Assembly: GCF_900099805.1 (NCBI RefSeq)
Contig: NZ_FNDR01000012.1
Coordinates: 124,001 to 188,000, forward strand
Origin: Variovorax sp. OV700
GTDB taxonomy: Bacteria; Pseudomonadota; Gammaproteobacteria; Burkholderiales; Burkholderiaceae_C
Length of the DNA: 64,000 bases
Reading direction: 5' to 3'
The translations under genes and the position numbers were made by a program. A model generated the notes under the pieces. That model was not told the DNA's origin, made no database searches, and saw only the letters and a list, made by a program, of their open reading frames with translations. Below are positions 26,226 through 33,771 of the stretch, piece after piece (the stretch's first letter is position 1; every line of letters starts with the position of its first letter).

Positions 26226-27455
26226 ATGCCCAAAGAATACAAAGACCTGGTTGTCGGACTCGACATCGGCACTGCCAAGGTGATGGTCGTGGTGGCCGAG
26301 GTGCTGCCCGGCGGCGAACTCAAGCTCGCCGGCCTCGGCATTGCGCCGAGCAACGGCCTCAAGCGCGGCGTGGTGGTGAACATCGACGCCACGGTGCAGA
26401 GCATCCAGCAGGCCTTGAAGGAGGCCGAGCTGATGGCCGACTGCAAGATCAGCCGCGTCTACACCGGCATTACCGGCAGCCACATCCGCGGCATCAATTC
26501 GAGCGGCATGGTGGCGGTGAAGGACAAGGAAGTCACGCCGGCCGACGTGGCCCGCGTGGTGGAAACCGCGCGCGCCATCAACATCTCGAGCGACCAGCGC
26601 CTGTTGCTGGTGGAACCGCAGGAGTTCGTGATCGACGGCCAGGACGTGAAGGAGCCGATCGGCATGAGCGGCATGCGGCTGGAGGCCAAGGTACACATCG
26701 TGACCGGTGCGCAGAGCGCGGCCGAGAACATCATCAAGTGCGTGCGCCGCTGCGGCCTGGAGGTCGACCAGCTCATGCTGAACCCGCTGGCCTCGAGCCA
26801 AGCGGTGCTGACCGAGGACGAGCGCGAGCTTGGCGTGGTGCTGGTCGACATCGGCGCGGGCACCACCGACGTGGCCATCTTCACCAACGGTGCGATCCGC
26901 CACACGGCCGTGATCCCGATCGCGGGCGACCTGATCACGAGCGACATCGCGATGGCGCTGCGCACGCCCACCAAGGACGCCGAAGACATCAAGGTCGAGA
27001 GCGGCTACGCCAAGCAATTGCTGGCCGATCCGGACCAGCAGGTGGAAGTGCCTGGCCTCGGCGACCGCGGCCCGCGCATGTTGAGCAAGCAGGCGCTGGC
27101 GGGCGTGATCGAGCCGCGCATCGAAGAGATCTTTTCGCTGGTGCAGCAGGTGGTGCGCGAGTCGGGCTACGAAGAGGTGCTGTCGTCGGGCGTGGTGCTC
27201 ACGGGCGGCAGCGCGGTGATGCCCGGCATGGTCGAGCTTGGCGAGGACATCTTCCTGAAGCCGGTGCGGCGCGGCATTCCGAAGTATTCAAGCGCGCTCT
27301 CCGACATGGTGGCGCAGCCGCGCGCCGCCACGGTGATGGGCTTGCTCGAGGAAGCGCGCTTCGCACGCATGCGCGGCTTCAAGGTCGCGCAGAAGAACGG
27401 ATCCGTAAAGACTGCGTTCGGACGTTTCAAGGACTTCATCGTGGGGAACTTCTGA
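26226..27455 (+). CDS. ftsA: Cell division protein FtsA
   Basis: FtsA, 409 residues, is an actin-like ATPase that tethers FtsZ to the membrane and recruits later divisome proteins. Actin-fold motifs are visible: phosphate 1 VVGLDIGTAKV, phosphate 2 VVLVDIGAGTTDVAIF and the adenosine motif VVLTGGSAVMPGM. The C-terminal end GRFKDFIVGNF fits the amphipathic membrane-targeting helix of the family. ATG 26226 opens the conserved MPKEYKDLVVGLDIG block. Confidence 0.96.
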   Translation: MPKEYKDLVVGLDIGTAKVMVVVAEVLPGGELKLAGLGIAPSNGLKRGVVVNIDATVQSIQQALKEAELMADCKISRVYTGITGSHIRGINSSGMVAVKDKEVTPADVARVVETARAINISSDQRLLLVEPQEFVIDGQDVKEPIGMSGMRLEAKVHIVTGAQSAAENIIKCVRRCGLEVDQLMLNPLASSQAVLTEDERELGVVLVDIGAGTTDVAIFTNGAIRHTAVIPIAGDLITSDIAMALRTPTKDAEDIKVESGYAKQLLADPDQQVEVPGLGDRGPRMLSKQALAGVIEPRIEEIFSLVQQVVRESGYEEVLSSGVVLTGGSAVMPGMVELGEDIFLKPVRRGIPKYSSALSDMVAQPRAATVMGLLEEARFARMRGFKVAQKNGSVKTAFGRFKDFIVGNF

Positions 27456-27624
27456 CCATGAACCACTCCCCACTCTGGCTCGCACGCGGCGGTCCGCCCT
27501 TGCATTTCAACGAGCGATGGCGGCGCACAGGTCCACCGCCGCGACGACAGCTTCGTTGAACACGTCAAGACATTTAAAAGATTCATACATACACAACGGC
27601 AACTGCAAATTCAAGGAGTTAGAA
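27456..27624 (+). other. ftsA-ftsZ intergenic region
   Basis: This 169-bp gap is the longest inside the dcw cluster and holds an AT-rich stretch (27570-27600) unlike its surroundings. TTGAAC at 27556-27561 with AAGATT 16 bp later is a weak promoter candidate, in line with ftsZ-specific promoters in other species. A good ribosome binding site (AAGGAG, about 27613-27618) serves ftsZ. A 33-codon open frame (27459-27560) has no ribosome binding site and is probably chance. Confidence 0.4.
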
Positions 27625-28842
27625 ATGACCATCGAAATGATCGAAGTCGAAGAATTCAATCAAGGCACTCAGATCAAGGTGATTGGTGTCGGCGGCGGCG
27701 GCGGCAATGCCGTCGCGCACATGATGGAACGTGGCGTGCAGGGCGTGCAGTTCGTTTGCGCCAATACCGACGCGCAGGCGCTCCAGCGCAGCAATGCCCA
27801 CAAGATCATCCAGCTGGGCACCAGCGGCCTCGGCGCGGGCAGCAAGCCGGACAAGGGTCGTGAAGCGGCCGAGCTCGCAGTGGACGACATCCGCGCCGCC
27901 ATCGACGGCGCGCACATGCTGTTCATCACGGCTGGCATGGGCGGCGGCACCGGCACCGGCGCCGCACCCGTGATTGCGCGCGTTGCCAAGGAGATGGGCA
28001 TCCTCACCGTGGGCGTGGTGACCAAGCCCTTCGACTGGGAAGGCGGCCGCCGCATGACCAACGCCGACGCCGGCCTGGCCGAGCTCGAAGCCAACGTCGA
28101 CTCGCTGATCGTGGTGCTCAACGAGAAGCTGCTCGACGTGCTGGGCGAGGACATCACCCAGGACGAAGCCTTCGCGCACGCCAACGACGTGCTCAAGAAC
28201 GCCGTCGGTGGCATCTCGGAAATCATCAACGAGTACGGCGGCGTGAACGTCGACTTCGAAGACGTGCGCACCGTGATGGGCGAGCCCGGCAAGGCCATGA
28301 TGGGCACGGCCGCCGCTGCCGGTCCGGACCGCGCGCGCATCGCCGCCGAACAGGCCGTGGCCTGCCCGCTGCTAGAAGGCATCGACCTCTCGGGCGCCAA
28401 GGGCGTGCTGGTGCTGGTGACCGCCTCGAAGGGTTCGCTGAAGCTGAACGAGTCGAAGCTTGCGATGAACACCATCCGCGCCTACGCCTCGCCCGACGCG
28501 CACGTGATCTACGGCGCCGCCTACGACGAAAGCCTGGGCGACCAGATGCGCGTGACGGTGGTCGCCACCGGTCTCTCGCGCGCCGATGCGCGCCGTCAGG
28601 CACCGACGCTCGAAGTGATCCGTACCGGCACCGACAACATCCCGTTCAACGTGCCGACGCTTGGCACGGGCCATGCAGGCCACGGCGGCCACAGCGTGAG
28701 CCAGCCGAACTACGACGGCATGGCGGTGCCCAGCGTGTGGCGCACCAACCGCACGATGGCTGCCGCCAAGGTAGACGCGCTGTCTTCGGGCGGCATGGAC
28801 GACTTCGAGATTCCCGCATTCCTGCGCCGTCAAGCTGATTGA
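27625..28842 (+). CDS. ftsZ: Cell division GTPase FtsZ
   Basis: FtsZ, 405 residues, polymerises into the Z-ring at midcell. The tubulin-type motifs are intact: VIGVGGGGGNAVAHM, NTDAQAL, the GTP signature GGGTGTGAAPV, RRMTNADAGLAEL and the T7 loop NVDFEDVRTVM. A variable linker with glycine and histidine (about residues 345-375) precedes the C-terminal peptide DDFEIPAFLRRQAD that binds FtsA and ZipA. ATG 27625 follows AAGGAG by 6 bp; a longer frame from 27517 lacks support. Confidence 0.97.
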   Translation: MTIEMIEVEEFNQGTQIKVIGVGGGGGNAVAHMMERGVQGVQFVCANTDAQALQRSNAHKIIQLGTSGLGAGSKPDKGREAAELAVDDIRAAIDGAHMLFITAGMGGGTGTGAAPVIARVAKEMGILTVGVVTKPFDWEGGRRMTNADAGLAELEANVDSLIVVLNEKLLDVLGEDITQDEAFAHANDVLKNAVGGISEIINEYGGVNVDFEDVRTVMGEPGKAMMGTAAAAGPDRARIAAEQAVACPLLEGIDLSGAKGVLVLVTASKGSLKLNESKLAMNTIRAYASPDAHVIYGAAYDESLGDQMRVTVVATGLSRADARRQAPTLEVIRTGTDNIPFNVPTLGTGHAGHGGHSVSQPNYDGMAVPSVWRTNRTMAAAKVDALSSGGMDDFEIPAFLRRQAD

Positions 28843-28857
28843 CGCCAGGCCACCGAA

Positions 28858-28951
28858 CGCAGAGGGCACGAAGGTTCGCAAGGGGTACGGGGAAGACCTG
28901 AAAGGGACTTCTGCCGGCTCTAGGCGCTGCGTCCGCTTCGTGCCCTTTGCG
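28858..28951. repeat. Long inverted repeat between ftsZ and lpxC
   Basis: CGCAGAGGGCACGAAG at 28858-28873 is the reverse complement of CTTCGTGCCCTTTGCG at 28936-28951 with one mismatch, which would be a G-U pair in RNA. The arms are 16 bp and 62 bp apart. The element fills most of the space after the ftsZ stop. It could form a large hairpin that ends the dcw transcript, or be a dispersed genomic repeat. Confidence 0.6.
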
Positions 28952-29033
28952 TCCATCATCGGGCGCTTGAAATAGAACCTATGTCTATCGGTGCCATAGC
29001 GAGGGGAATAGGCCGCCATTCGCGTGGCGCGCC

Positions 29034-29039
29034 TAAAAT
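29034..29039 (+). promoter_or_regulatory. -10-like TAAAAT 7 bp before the lpxC start
   Basis: TAAAAT is followed by only 7 bp before the GTG at 29047. A transcript started from it would begin at or next to the start codon. No ribosome binding site precedes that GTG. No good -35 was seen. This fits a leaderless lpxC mRNA. Confidence 0.5.
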
Positions 29040-29046
29040 CCTTCGC

Positions 29047-29970
29047 GTGCTGCAACAACGAACCCTCAAGTCGATCAGCCGCGCCGTGGGCGTGGGGCTT
29101 CACAGCGGACAACGCGTGGAGCTGACGCTGCGCCCCGCTCCCGCGGACACTGGCATCGTGTTCCGGCGCGTCGACCTGTCCGAGCCGGTCGACATCCGCA
29201 TGACCGCCGAAGCGGTGACCGACACGCGCCTGGCTTCCACGGTCTCGACCGGCGGCGCAAAGGTGCAGACGGTCGAACACCTGATGTCGGCCTGCGCCGG
29301 GCTCGGCATCGACAACCTCTACATCGACATCACGGCCGACGAAGTGCCGATCCTCGACGGATCGGCCTCGTCCTTCGTATTCCTGCTCCAAAGCGCGGGC
29401 ATCGAGCTGCAGAAGGCACCCCGCCGCTTCATCCGCGTGACCCGCAAGGTCGAGGTGCGCGAGGGCGAAGGCGCCAACGAGAAGTGGGCGAGCCTGGAGC
29501 CGTACCACGGCTACAAGCTGAGCTTCGAGATCGACTTCGATCATCGCGTGGTCAATTCCACCGGCCAGCGCGTGGAGTTCGATCTCGGCAAGGATTCCTA
29601 CAGCCGCGACATTGCACGCGCGCGCACCTTCGGCTTCACCAAAGAGGTCGAATACATGCGCAGCAAGGGCCTGGCGCTCGGCGGCGGGCTCGACAATGCC
29701 ATCGTGATGGACGACACCAAGGTGCTCAATGCAGGTGGCTTGCGCTACGACGACGAGTTCGTGAAGCACAAGATCCTGGACGCCATGGGCGACCTGTACA
29801 TCATCGGCAAGCCGCTGCTCGCGGCCTACACCGCGTTCCGATCGGGCCATGCGCTCAACAACAAGCTGCTGCGCGAACTGCTGGCGAACAGCGACGCCTA
29901 CGAGGTCGTGACCTTCGAAGACGAGAAGCGCGCACCGCGCGGTTTCGGCGAAGTCGCGCGGGCCTGGTAG
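29047..29970 (+). CDS. lpxC: UDP-3-O-acyl-N-acetylglucosamine deacetylase LpxC
   Basis: LpxC, 307 residues, is the zinc enzyme of the committed step of lipid A synthesis. The start LQQRTLKSISRAVGVGLHSGQRVELTL is typical; zinc and catalytic motifs are VEHLMSA (first His), the DGSASSF loop, and KHKILDAMGDLYIIG (second His and Asp). FRSGHALNNKLLREL near the end carries the catalytic base His. GTG 29047 is chosen because it begins the conserved block. Its place after ftsZ is common in Proteobacteria. Confidence 0.96.
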   Translation: MLQQRTLKSISRAVGVGLHSGQRVELTLRPAPADTGIVFRRVDLSEPVDIRMTAEAVTDTRLASTVSTGGAKVQTVEHLMSACAGLGIDNLYIDITADEVPILDGSASSFVFLLQSAGIELQKAPRRFIRVTRKVEVREGEGANEKWASLEPYHGYKLSFEIDFDHRVVNSTGQRVEFDLGKDSYSRDIARARTFGFTKEVEYMRSKGLALGGGLDNAIVMDDTKVLNAGGLRYDDEFVKHKILDAMGDLYIIGKPLLAAYTAFRSGHALNNKLLRELLANSDAYEVVTFEDEKRAPRGFGEVARAW

Positions 29971-29984
29971 GGCGCGTTCGGCCG

Positions 29985-30161
29985 ATGCTTCTCTTCCGTT
30001 GGGCCATCCTGCTGCTTCTGCTGGTGGCGGGCGTGTCGTTCGCGTTCTATGCGGGAACTGGCCAGGTCAAGTACCGGCGCTTCGGCTGGATCGTTCTCAA
30101 GTGGACGCTGCTGGCGGCGTTCGGCTTCTTCGCGGTGCTGATCGCGGAGCGGGTGGTTTAG
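29985..30161 (+). CDS. Small membrane protein, 58 residues
   Basis: This short gene begins 14 bp after lpxC. The product has two hydrophobic segments (about residues 3-22, LFRWAILLLLLVAGVSFAFY, and 37-55, VLKWTLLAAFGFFAVLIAER) joined by a basic loop GTGQVKYRRFG. It is thus a hairpin-like inner-membrane protein with the loop probably cytoplasmic. I recognise no named family. Spacing and strand suggest co-transcription with lpxC. No ribosome binding site is obvious. Clear hydrophobic periodicity supports a real gene. Confidence 0.6.
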   Translation: MLLFRWAILLLLLVAGVSFAFYAGTGQVKYRRFGWIVLKWTLLAAFGFFAVLIAERVV

Positions 30162-30179
30162 CAGCCAGGCTTTTCCGCC

Positions 30180-30196
30180 GAGAGCCGGGGGCTCTC
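30180..30196. terminator. Hairpin between convergent genes
   Basis: GAGAGCC at 30180-30186 pairs perfectly with GGCTCTC at 30190-30196 around a GGG loop. It lies between the stop of the small membrane protein (plus) and the ruvC stop (minus). The stem could act in both directions, but no T-run follows it, so it is only a possible terminator. Confidence 0.4.
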
Positions 30197-30197
30197 A

Positions 30198-30746
30198 CTA
30201 CCGCGAACGTCCCTGCCGGTAGGTGCCGGCGTGCGTCTTCGACAGCTCCGCAGCCTCGGCCAACCGGGCCATCGAGCGGCCCACCTGCGCATGCGTGATG
30301 GCAATGCCCAGTGCGTCGGCCGCATCGGCGCCGGGCAGCCCCGGCAGGTCGAGCAGCCGCTTCACCATCTCCTGCACCTGTGCCTTGGCGGCCTGGCCGT
30401 GGCCGGCCACCGCCTTCTTCATCTGCAGGGCCGTGTATTCGGCCACCGTGAGATTGCTGTTCACCAGCGAGGTCACGCAGGCGCCGCGCGCCTGGCCCAG
30501 CAGCAGCGTCGATTGCGGGTTGACGTTGACGAAGATGATCTCGACCGCCGAGGCATCGGGCTGGTAGCGCGCGGTGATTTCGGCGATGCCGTCGAACAGC
30601 ACCTTGAGGCGCGCCGGAAGATTTCCGCTGCCCAGGTGCCGCGTGCTGATGGTGCCGCTCGCGACATAGCGCAGCGCATGGCCGTCCGCATCCACCACGC
30701 CGAAGCCGGTGGTCAGAAGGCCGGGGTCGATGCCGAGAATGCGCAT
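30198..30746 (-). CDS. ruvC: Holliday junction resolvase RuvC
   Basis: RuvC, 182 residues, is the endonuclease that cuts Holliday junctions in concert with RuvAB. The RNase H-like fold shows its four acidic positions: D in RILGIDPGLLTTGFG, E in SAVEIIFVNVN, and two Asp in GADAADALGIAITH. NPQSTLLLGQARG and the AEYTALQMKKAVAGHGQAAKAQV block are typical. ATG 30746 opens the conserved start. It lies 1 bp after the upstream cytidylyltransferase gene. No LexA box was noticed, and ruvAB are not in the window. Confidence 0.95.
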   Translation of the reverse strand: MRILGIDPGLLTTGFGVVDADGHALRYVASGTISTRHLGSGNLPARLKVLFDGIAEITARYQPDASAVEIIFVNVNPQSTLLLGQARGACVTSLVNSNLTVAEYTALQMKKAVAGHGQAAKAQVQEMVKRLLDLPGLPGADAADALGIAITHAQVGRSMARLAEAAELSKTHAGTYRQGRSR

Positions 30747-30747
30747 G

Positions 30748-31737
30748 TCAGACGTTGAAGTACCAGCGGATCGAGTGAAAGAAAATGGGCGCCGCGAAGC
30801 ACAGCGCATCGACACGGTCGAGCAGGCCGTTCGCACCCGTGACGCCCACGCCCTTCTTGCCCCAGTTGGGAATGCCGCGGTCACGCTTGAGCGCCTTCAT
30901 CACAAGGTGGCCCATCGAGCCGGCGATGCAGGCGATGACGGACACCGCGAGGGCCTGGCCAAACTTGAAAGGCGTGATGAACGAGAACAGCGCGCCCACC
31001 AGGCTGGCCACCACGATGCCGATACCCCAGCTGGTCCAGTTGAAGCTGCGGCTCACATTGGGCGCAAAGGGCTTGCGCTGCGTGCGGCGCGAAATGACGT
31101 GCTGCACCAGCACCGAGGTCTGCACCACGAACACCAGGAAGAAGACGAGAAAGGCGCTCTTGCCCTCGTAGCCCGGAAAGCTCAGTAGCAGCAGCGCCGG
31201 CACATGGCTCATGCCGTAGACGCAGACCATGATGCCCCACTGCAGCTTGGCATTGCGCTCGAGAAAATGGCTGGGGTCGTCGGCCAGCGCGCTCGCGACC
31301 GGGATCGCGAGGAACACGTAGACCGGAATGAACACGGTGAACAGGTCGAAGCGCGCGGTGGCCACGAGCCAGAACTGGATCGGCAGGACCACGAAGAACG
31401 CCAGGATCAAGCTGCGATGGTCGCCCCGCCGCGTTGGCGAGAGCGTGATGAATTCGCGCAGCGCAAAAAAGGCGATGAGCGCGAACAGCACGGTAGCGAC
31501 CTTTTCGCCCAAGGCCCAGCCGACCCAGAACACGATCACCATGAACCAGGTGGTGCCCAGCAGTTTGCGGTAGTGCGCCAACTCGGCTTGCCACGCGGCG
31601 TCGTGCACGGGGTTGCGCCGTTCCCTGAAGGTCAGGAAGAAGGCCGTGGTGCTCACGATCACGAGCAGGCCGAAGACAATGAGAAAAAGGGCCGCGACCT
31701 GCTGGGTCGGTGTGAGGCTGCGCAGGAACTGGTTCAT
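30748..31737 (-). CDS. CdsA-like phosphatidate cytidylyltransferase family protein
   Basis: The 329-residue product has about eight or nine membrane helices and ends with a CTP_transf_1 signature in the form MKALKRDRGIPNWGKKGVGVTGANGLLDRVDAL (quoted from two adjoining parts). Classic CdsA has KRxxxxKDxGxxxPGHGGxxDRxD; here GANGLLDRVD replaces GHGGxLDRxD, as in the YnbB-like branch. CdsA makes CDP-diacylglycerol from phosphatidate and CTP. It is 13 bp downstream of the PlsC-like acyltransferase gene, whose product would be phosphatidate, so the pair may serve one pathway. The variant signature and the likely presence of a canonical cdsA elsewhere make this a paralogue. Confidence 0.8.
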   Translation of the reverse strand: MNQFLRSLTPTQQVAALFLIVFGLLVIVSTTAFFLTFRERRNPVHDAAWQAELAHYRKLLGTTWFMVIVFWVGWALGEKVATVLFALIAFFALREFITLSPTRRGDHRSLILAFFVVLPIQFWLVATARFDLFTVFIPVYVFLAIPVASALADDPSHFLERNAKLQWGIMVCVYGMSHVPALLLLSFPGYEGKSAFLVFFLVFVVQTSVLVQHVISRRTQRKPFAPNVSRSFNWTSWGIGIVVASLVGALFSFITPFKFGQALAVSVIACIAGSMGHLVMKALKRDRGIPNWGKKGVGVTGANGLLDRVDALCFAAPIFFHSIRWYFNV

Positions 31738-31750
31738 CGCAAGGTTCCGC

Positions 31751-32638
31751 TCAGACGTCGCGCAATGCGATCACGGCGGCACGTGCGCGATCGAGGAAAG
31801 GACGGCGCTCTTCGGCTTCTTCGACGCGAATCGGCGCACCGAACGTGACGGAACACAGGATCGGCACCGGCACGATCTCGCCCTTGGGCATGACGCGCTG
31901 CACGTTGTCGATCCACGCGGGCACCAGCACCACCTCGGGAAACATCGTCGCGAGCGTGTAGAGGCCCGACTTGAACTTCTGCGGCTCCCCGGTGTGGCCG
32001 CGCGTGCCTTCTGGAAAGATGATGATCGAGTCGCCGCTGCGCAGCGCCTCGACCAGCGGTGCCAGCGGATCGGAGGCGACAGTTGCAGCGGGCGGCTCCG
32101 GTTCCGCGGCCGGCGGCAGGGCAGGCGGTGCGGCCGGGGGCGGAGGCGGTGGAGCGGGAAGGTCGAGCCGCCCTTGCGCTTCATCGAAGGCTTCGGGGAC
32201 GACGTCGACCATGAGCGGAGCCGCCGGCTCCATCGGCAGCAGTGGTTCCATCGACGGCTCGATGCGTTCGGCCCGCGCCGCAATGGCATTTCGTGCGGGC
32301 GGCGGAGGCGCCTCGGGTTCTGGCGTGGCTGCCGTTTGCGCGGCTGCGGTCGGCGCGGTGGCCGCGCGCTCCACATACACCGCGTTGAACACCTCGGTCG
32401 TGATCCAGCGCTTGAACGGCGTGTTGGCCCAGTAGTCGCGCGCCGCAATGGGCCGCGTGATGCTGCGCAGTTCCTCTGGCAGCGCGGCCCAGATCATCAC
32501 GAGGTCGGCGTGGCTCTGGTGGTTGGCGAAATAGATGCGCTGCTCGGCCTTCGGCGGACAGCCATACCAGCGTGCCTGGGCCCCCGTGAGCAAGCGGACG
32601 ACCCCCAACAACAACCAACCCGTGAGCTTTGCCAGCAT
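31751..32638 (-). CDS. PlsC-like 1-acyl-sn-glycerol-3-phosphate acyltransferase with proline-rich insertion
   Basis: The 295-residue membrane-associated acyltransferase has the catalytic HX4D motif in NHQSHAD (His40, Asp45) and the substrate motif FPEGTRG (208-214). Between them lies an insertion of about 97 residues (92-188) rich in Pro, Ala and Glu with a run of seven prolines; the PlsC fold normally passes directly from one half to the other. The N-terminal helix (3-18) is hydrophobic. ATG 32638 is preferred because TATCAT lies 7 bp before it; ATG 32659 would overlap the divergent DUF2809 start. It probably forms an operon with the CdsA-like gene and ruvC. Confidence 0.82.
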   Translation of the reverse strand: MLAKLTGWLLLGVVRLLTGAQARWYGCPPKAEQRIYFANHQSHADLVMIWAALPEELRSITRPIAARDYWANTPFKRWITTEVFNAVYVERAATAPTAAAQTAATPEPEAPPPPARNAIAARAERIEPSMEPLLPMEPAAPLMVDVVPEAFDEAQGRLDLPAPPPPPPAAPPALPPAAEPEPPAATVASDPLAPLVEALRSGDSIIIFPEGTRGHTGEPQKFKSGLYTLATMFPEVVLVPAWIDNVQRVMPKGEIVPVPILCSVTFGAPIRVEEAEERRPFLDRARAAVIALRDV

Positions 32639-32644
32639 GGGCGC

Positions 32645-32651
32645 GATGATA
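32645..32651. promoter_or_regulatory. Shared -10-like element between divergent genes
   Basis: The start codons of the minus-strand acyltransferase (32638) and the plus-strand DUF2809 gene (32658) are only 19 bp apart. GATGAT (32645-32650) lies 7 bp before the plus-strand ATG, and TATCAT (complement of 32646-32651) lies 7 bp before the minus-strand ATG. The same few bases could therefore serve as -10 element in both directions, each giving a leaderless mRNA. Confidence 0.4.
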
Positions 32652-32657
32652 CGGGGC

Positions 32658-33083
32658 ATGCGATGGCGTTTCGATCCTCTTTCTCTGGTGTGGGCGGTGG
32701 CCCTGTTGTTTGTTCTCGTGCTGCTGGCTACCGTCGGCGCGCGCTGGGGCTGGTTGCGGAGTTTCTTCGGCGACGTGCTGGCCGTGGCGTGGGTCTATCT
32801 TGTCTTCAAGAGCTTCGTTGCCGCGCGCGTGCTGCCGCTGGCGCTGGCGGCGCTCGGCGTGGGCCTGGCGGTCGAGTTGGGGCAGTTCCTGGCATCGGCC
32901 TGGCACCTGCACATTCCGAACCGCGCCCTGCGCATCGTGCTCGGCAGCACGGCCGACTGGTGGGATGTGCTGGCCTACGTGATCGGCTTCGCGGCCGTGC
33001 TGGCCATCGAGGCGGTGTGCGGCACTGTCAGGGCAGCTCGGCCGACGGCATCCGCGCCACGATGGTCGAAGCCCGCCCGCTGA
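32658..33083 (+). CDS. DUF2809 family membrane protein
   Basis: The product is 141 residues with about four membrane helices. The conserved stretch VELGQFLASAWHLHIPNRALRIVLG followed by STADWWDVLAYVIG matches the DUF2809 family; function unknown. ATG 32658 gives MRWRFDP. It is the only plus-strand gene in this minus-strand region. It starts 19 bp from the divergent acyltransferase start, and its last 56 bp overlap the 3' end of mtgA on the other strand. Confidence 0.75.
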   Translation: MRWRFDPLSLVWAVALLFVLVLLATVGARWGWLRSFFGDVLAVAWVYLVFKSFVAARVLPLALAALGVGLAVELGQFLASAWHLHIPNRALRIVLGSTADWWDVLAYVIGFAAVLAIEAVCGTVRAARPTASAPRWSKPAR

Positions 33084-33771
33084 GATAGGACGAGCCGACC
33101 CTGCGCTCGAAGAACTTCGGGCTCGGCAGCATCACGGCCAGGCGCGCGGCCTCGCCGGCGCTCAAGCGCGAAGCGGGTTTCCTGAAGTAGTACTGCGACG
33201 CCGCCTCGGCGCCGAACACGCCTTCGCCCCATTCGACGTTGTTGAGATAGATCTCGAGGATGCGGCGCTTGTCGAGCAGCACCTCGAGCAGCGTGGCGAG
33301 CACCAGCTCCTGGCCTTTTCGCAGCAGCGTGCGCTCGCCGGAGAGCAACAGGTTCTTCGCGAGTTGCTGCGTGATGGTGGAGCCGCCGCGCAATTGCACC
33401 GGGCGCACCGGCTTGCCGCGCGCCACGGCACGCGCCGCGCGCCGGGCGGCAAGCTCCTCGGCCTTGGCATTGCGCTGCCGCGCGCGCTCGATGGCTTCCC
33501 ACTCGACGCCGCTGTGGTCGATGAAGTCGGCGTCCTCGCTGGCGATGACGGCACGCTTGAGGTTGTCGCTGATCTGCGAGTAGGGCACCCACTCCTGGCG
33601 CCACGCGCCCTTGCTGCCCTGGTGAATGGCGATCTGCCAGGCTTCGGAGCGCTGGAATGCGGTGCTTTGCGGATCGATCACCGCCATGGCTGCGATGCGC
33701 GCCACAAAGAAAAGCTCCAAGACCACGGCCGCCAACAGCAAGTAGCCGACAAGGCGCAGCAGGCCCTTCAT
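33028..33771 (-). CDS. mtgA: Monofunctional peptidoglycan glycosyltransferase MtgA
   Basis: MtgA, 247 residues, polymerises glycan strands from lipid II (GT51). One N-terminal membrane helix (about 5-30) is followed by the GT51 domain: ASEDADFIDHSGVEWEAI with the catalytic Glu (EDxxFxxH), GGSTITQQLAKNL, RKGQELVLATLLE, ILEIYLNNVEWGEGVFGAEAAS and the second Glu region. A basic alanine-rich stretch (about 105-135) sits within the catalytic domain. It overlaps the aroE stop by 4 bp, the usual aroE-mtgA pairing of Burkholderiales. Confidence 0.94.
   Translation of the reverse strand: MKGLLRLVGYLLLAAVVLELFFVARIAAMAVIDPQSTAFQRSEAWQIAIHQGSKGAWRQEWVPYSQISDNLKRAVIASEDADFIDHSGVEWEAIERARQRNAKAEELAARRAARAVARGKPVRPVQLRGGSTITQQLAKNLLLSGERTLLRKGQELVLATLLEVLLDKRRILEIYLNNVEWGEGVFGAEAASQYYFRKPASRLSAGEAARLAVMLPSPKFFERRVGSSYLSGRASTIVARMPSAELP

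Noticed and set aside
27459..27560. 33-codon frame between ftsA and ftsZ
   Set aside because: It has no ribosome binding site, no special composition, and sits in the untranslated ftsZ leader; likely chance.
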